Origin: Agromyces ramosus
GTDB taxonomy: Bacteria > Actinomycetota > Actinomycetes > Actinomycetales > Microbacteriaceae
NCBI RefSeq assembly: GCF_004216665.1
Contig: NZ_SGWY01000002.1
Span: forward strand, 1,056,350-1,120,349
DNA: 64,000 nucleotides
Reading direction: 5' to 3'
The position numbers and the translations under genes were made by a program. Below are positions 62,828-64,000 of this stretch, in pieces. A model generated the notes under the pieces. The model searched no databases. It saw only the letters and a list, made by a program, of their open reading frames with translations, and was not told the origin of the DNA. Numbering within the stretch: the first letter of the stretch is position 1; every line of letters starts with the position of its first letter.

Positions 62828-64000
62828 CGGGCTCGCCCTCGTCCTCGTCGGTGCCGGTGTCCTCGGCGTCGGCGTCCTCGTCGCGCCCCAGCGCTTCGCC
62901 CTCGGCGAGCACCTCCGCAACGTCGTCCTCCAGCACGGCGCCCGGGTCATCCGGATCGGCCTCAGCGGTTGCCTTCGGCCCATCGGATGCCGCGACTCGG
63001 TCGTCGTTCGCGGGGGGTGCGGGCTCATGCTCATCGACCTCGTCGAGCTCCACCTCGTAGATCTCCACGAGCTCCGCCTCGGCCGGGCCGCCGAGCGCTT
63101 CCTCCGCGCGGTCGGCTCGTGCGCGCCACGCGCCGGCCTCGGAGTCGCGTCCGAGCTCCTCGAGCACCTCGGCGTACGCCGAGAACAGGGCCGGGCTGTA
63201 CGAGAAGGCACGGTCGGGATCGAGCTGCGGGATCTCGAGCTCGGCGAGGGCGAGCTCGGGCTGTGCCAGGTCGAGGCGGGCCCCCGACATCGCGATCGCG
63301 AGACCCACCTGCACCGTCGCGGGCAGCTCCTTGCGGTCGACCTCGCGACCCACCTCGAGCGCCCGGTCCGGGCGGCCGACGCCGCGTTCGCTGTCGACCA
63401 TGAGCGGCAGCTGGTCGTTGCTCCCCGAGATCCGGCGGTACGTGCGCAGCTCTCGCAGAGCCAGCACGAAGTCGCCGGTCGCGTACGCGGTGATCGCGAG
63501 CGTCTCCCGCACGACCGCGATGCGGCCGGCACGGCGGGCGGCGGAGATCGCGTGCTGGTGCGCCAGCTCGGGGTCGTCCTCGAGCAGCTCGGATGCCGCG
63601 ACGAGGTGCCGTGCGACCCAGTCGGCGTTGTCCTTGCTCAGCGTCTTCAACTCCGCACGCGCGCCCTTGTCGAGGTCGCGCGCCTGGATGCGCTCGGGGA
63701 TCTCGGGATCGTCGTGGCGCGGCCGCACCGCGAGGTTCGCGGCGCCCGAGGTGTCGCGGGGTGCGTCGCGGTGCAGGTCGCGGTCGGTGGGTCGTGTACT
63801 GCGTTCGCCGCCACGGCGGTCATCGCCGCGCTGCCCGGAGCCGGAATGGGGGCGCTTCGCGCCGCGGTCACCCGAGTACGGACGCTTCTCGCCACCACCC
63901 GAATACGGACGCTTCTCGCCACCACCCGAATACGGACGCTTCTCGCCACCACCCGAATACGGACGCTTCTCGCCACCACCCGAATACGGACGCTTCTCGT
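62802..64000 (-). CDS. TPR-like protein with repetitive N terminus, 5' end outside window
   Basis: Only the C-terminal ~399 codons are visible; the start lies beyond 64000. From the window edge the protein shows tandem E-K-R-P-Y-S-G-G-G repeats, then a disordered Arg/Asp/Gly linker, and from about 63730 a helical domain (RIQARDLDKGARAELKTLSK, LVAASELLEDDPELAHQHAI, AITAYATGDFVLALRELRTY) in a TPR-like pattern, ending in an acidic tail (EDADAEDTGTDEDEGEPDG). The basic Gly-rich repeats may bind RNA or polyanions. Function is unknown. Confidence 0.75.
   Translation of the reverse strand, partial: EKRPYSGGGEKRPYSGGGEKRPYSGGGEKRPYSGGGEKRPYSGDRGAKRPHSGSGQRGDDRRGGERSTRPTDRDLHRDAPRDTSGAANLAVRPRHDDPEIPERIQARDLDKGARAELKTLSKDNADWVARHLVAASELLEDDPELAHQHAISAARRAGRIAVVRETLAITAYATGDFVLALRELRTYRRISGSNDQLPLMVDSERGVGRPDRALEVGREVDRKELPATVQVGLAIAMSGARLDLAQPELALAELEIPQLDPDRAFSYSPALFSAYAEVLEELGRDSEAGAWRARADRAEEALGGPAEAELVEIYEVELDEVDEHEPAPPANDDRVAASDGPKATAEADPDDPGAVLEDDVAEVLAEGEALGRDEDADAEDTGTDEDEGEPDGPVPHED
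63873..64000 (-). repeat. 27-bp tandem repeat coding EKRPYSGGG
   Basis: Four full units and one partial unit, three of them identical, cut by the window edge. In frame, so unit number could change without breaking the gene. Confidence 0.9.

Overview
The window is high-G+C actinobacterial chromosome. Gene content and order (pyrG-NUDIX-xerD-parA-scpA-scpB-rluB-tyrA-cmk-der and tlyA-nadK-recN), GTG/TTG starts, very frequent GGATGCC/GGCATCC words and many leaderless -10 boxes point to Microbacteriaceae, perhaps an Agromyces/Microbacterium relative. The genus is inference.

1-14.6 kb holds mostly single, individually promoted genes: a flavodoxin-like reductase cut by the window edge, an MBL hydrolase, a small alarmone synthetase, a frameshifted ArsR regulator, a shrunken P450-like protein overlapping a PEP-mutase/ICL-family gene, a LigD-type polymerase domain, DUF2277 and DUF2306 proteins, an acyltransferase and EamA exporter divergent from a LysR regulator, a deazaflavin-dependent reductase, a YihY membrane protein, the first of two CPA1 Na+/H+ antiporters, and a secreted lytic-transglycosylase-like protein.

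14.6-30.9 kb holds the second antiporter, a CTG-start small gene, the overlapping msrB-msrA pair, a methyltransferase, a tandem ferritin-like pair whose second member has lost its ligands, an alpha/beta hydrolase, and then a loose cassette: three SHOCT proteins, a large LAL-type LuxR regulator, two CMD-like proteins, a DUF6325-like protein, a formylglycine-type sulfatase, an ABM-like protein and a lipoprotein serine hydrolase.

31.0-35.5 kb is the most unusual stretch: a caspase-like peptidase with a C-terminal accessory domain, overlapped by a small RyR-like protein, facing a 954-residue TIR-transmembrane-14xWD40 protein. This is a candidate conflict or cell-suicide locus. It ends about 260 bp from the first of two 3'-end fragments of tRNA-Pro.

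35.7-43.9 kb is a tandem island at tRNA-Pro(GGG). The intact tRNA lies at 43.8 kb (minus strand). Two remnants of its 3' half, each with its own downstream terminator hairpin, lie at 35.7 and 41.35 kb. The segments carry DUF2252, a TetR/DJ-1/SDR module, a PKD-type pseudogene, and a glycosyltransferase with a membrane protein. No integrase remains.

44-64 kb is core chromosome, nearly all on the minus strand: membrane proteins, MarR, GNAT, CHAD, then the long overlapping der-to-pyrG operon (translation, segregation, CTP and tyrosine synthesis) and the recN-nadK-tlyA-HAD-TPR operon. The last gene runs off the window through a 27-bp tandem repeat.
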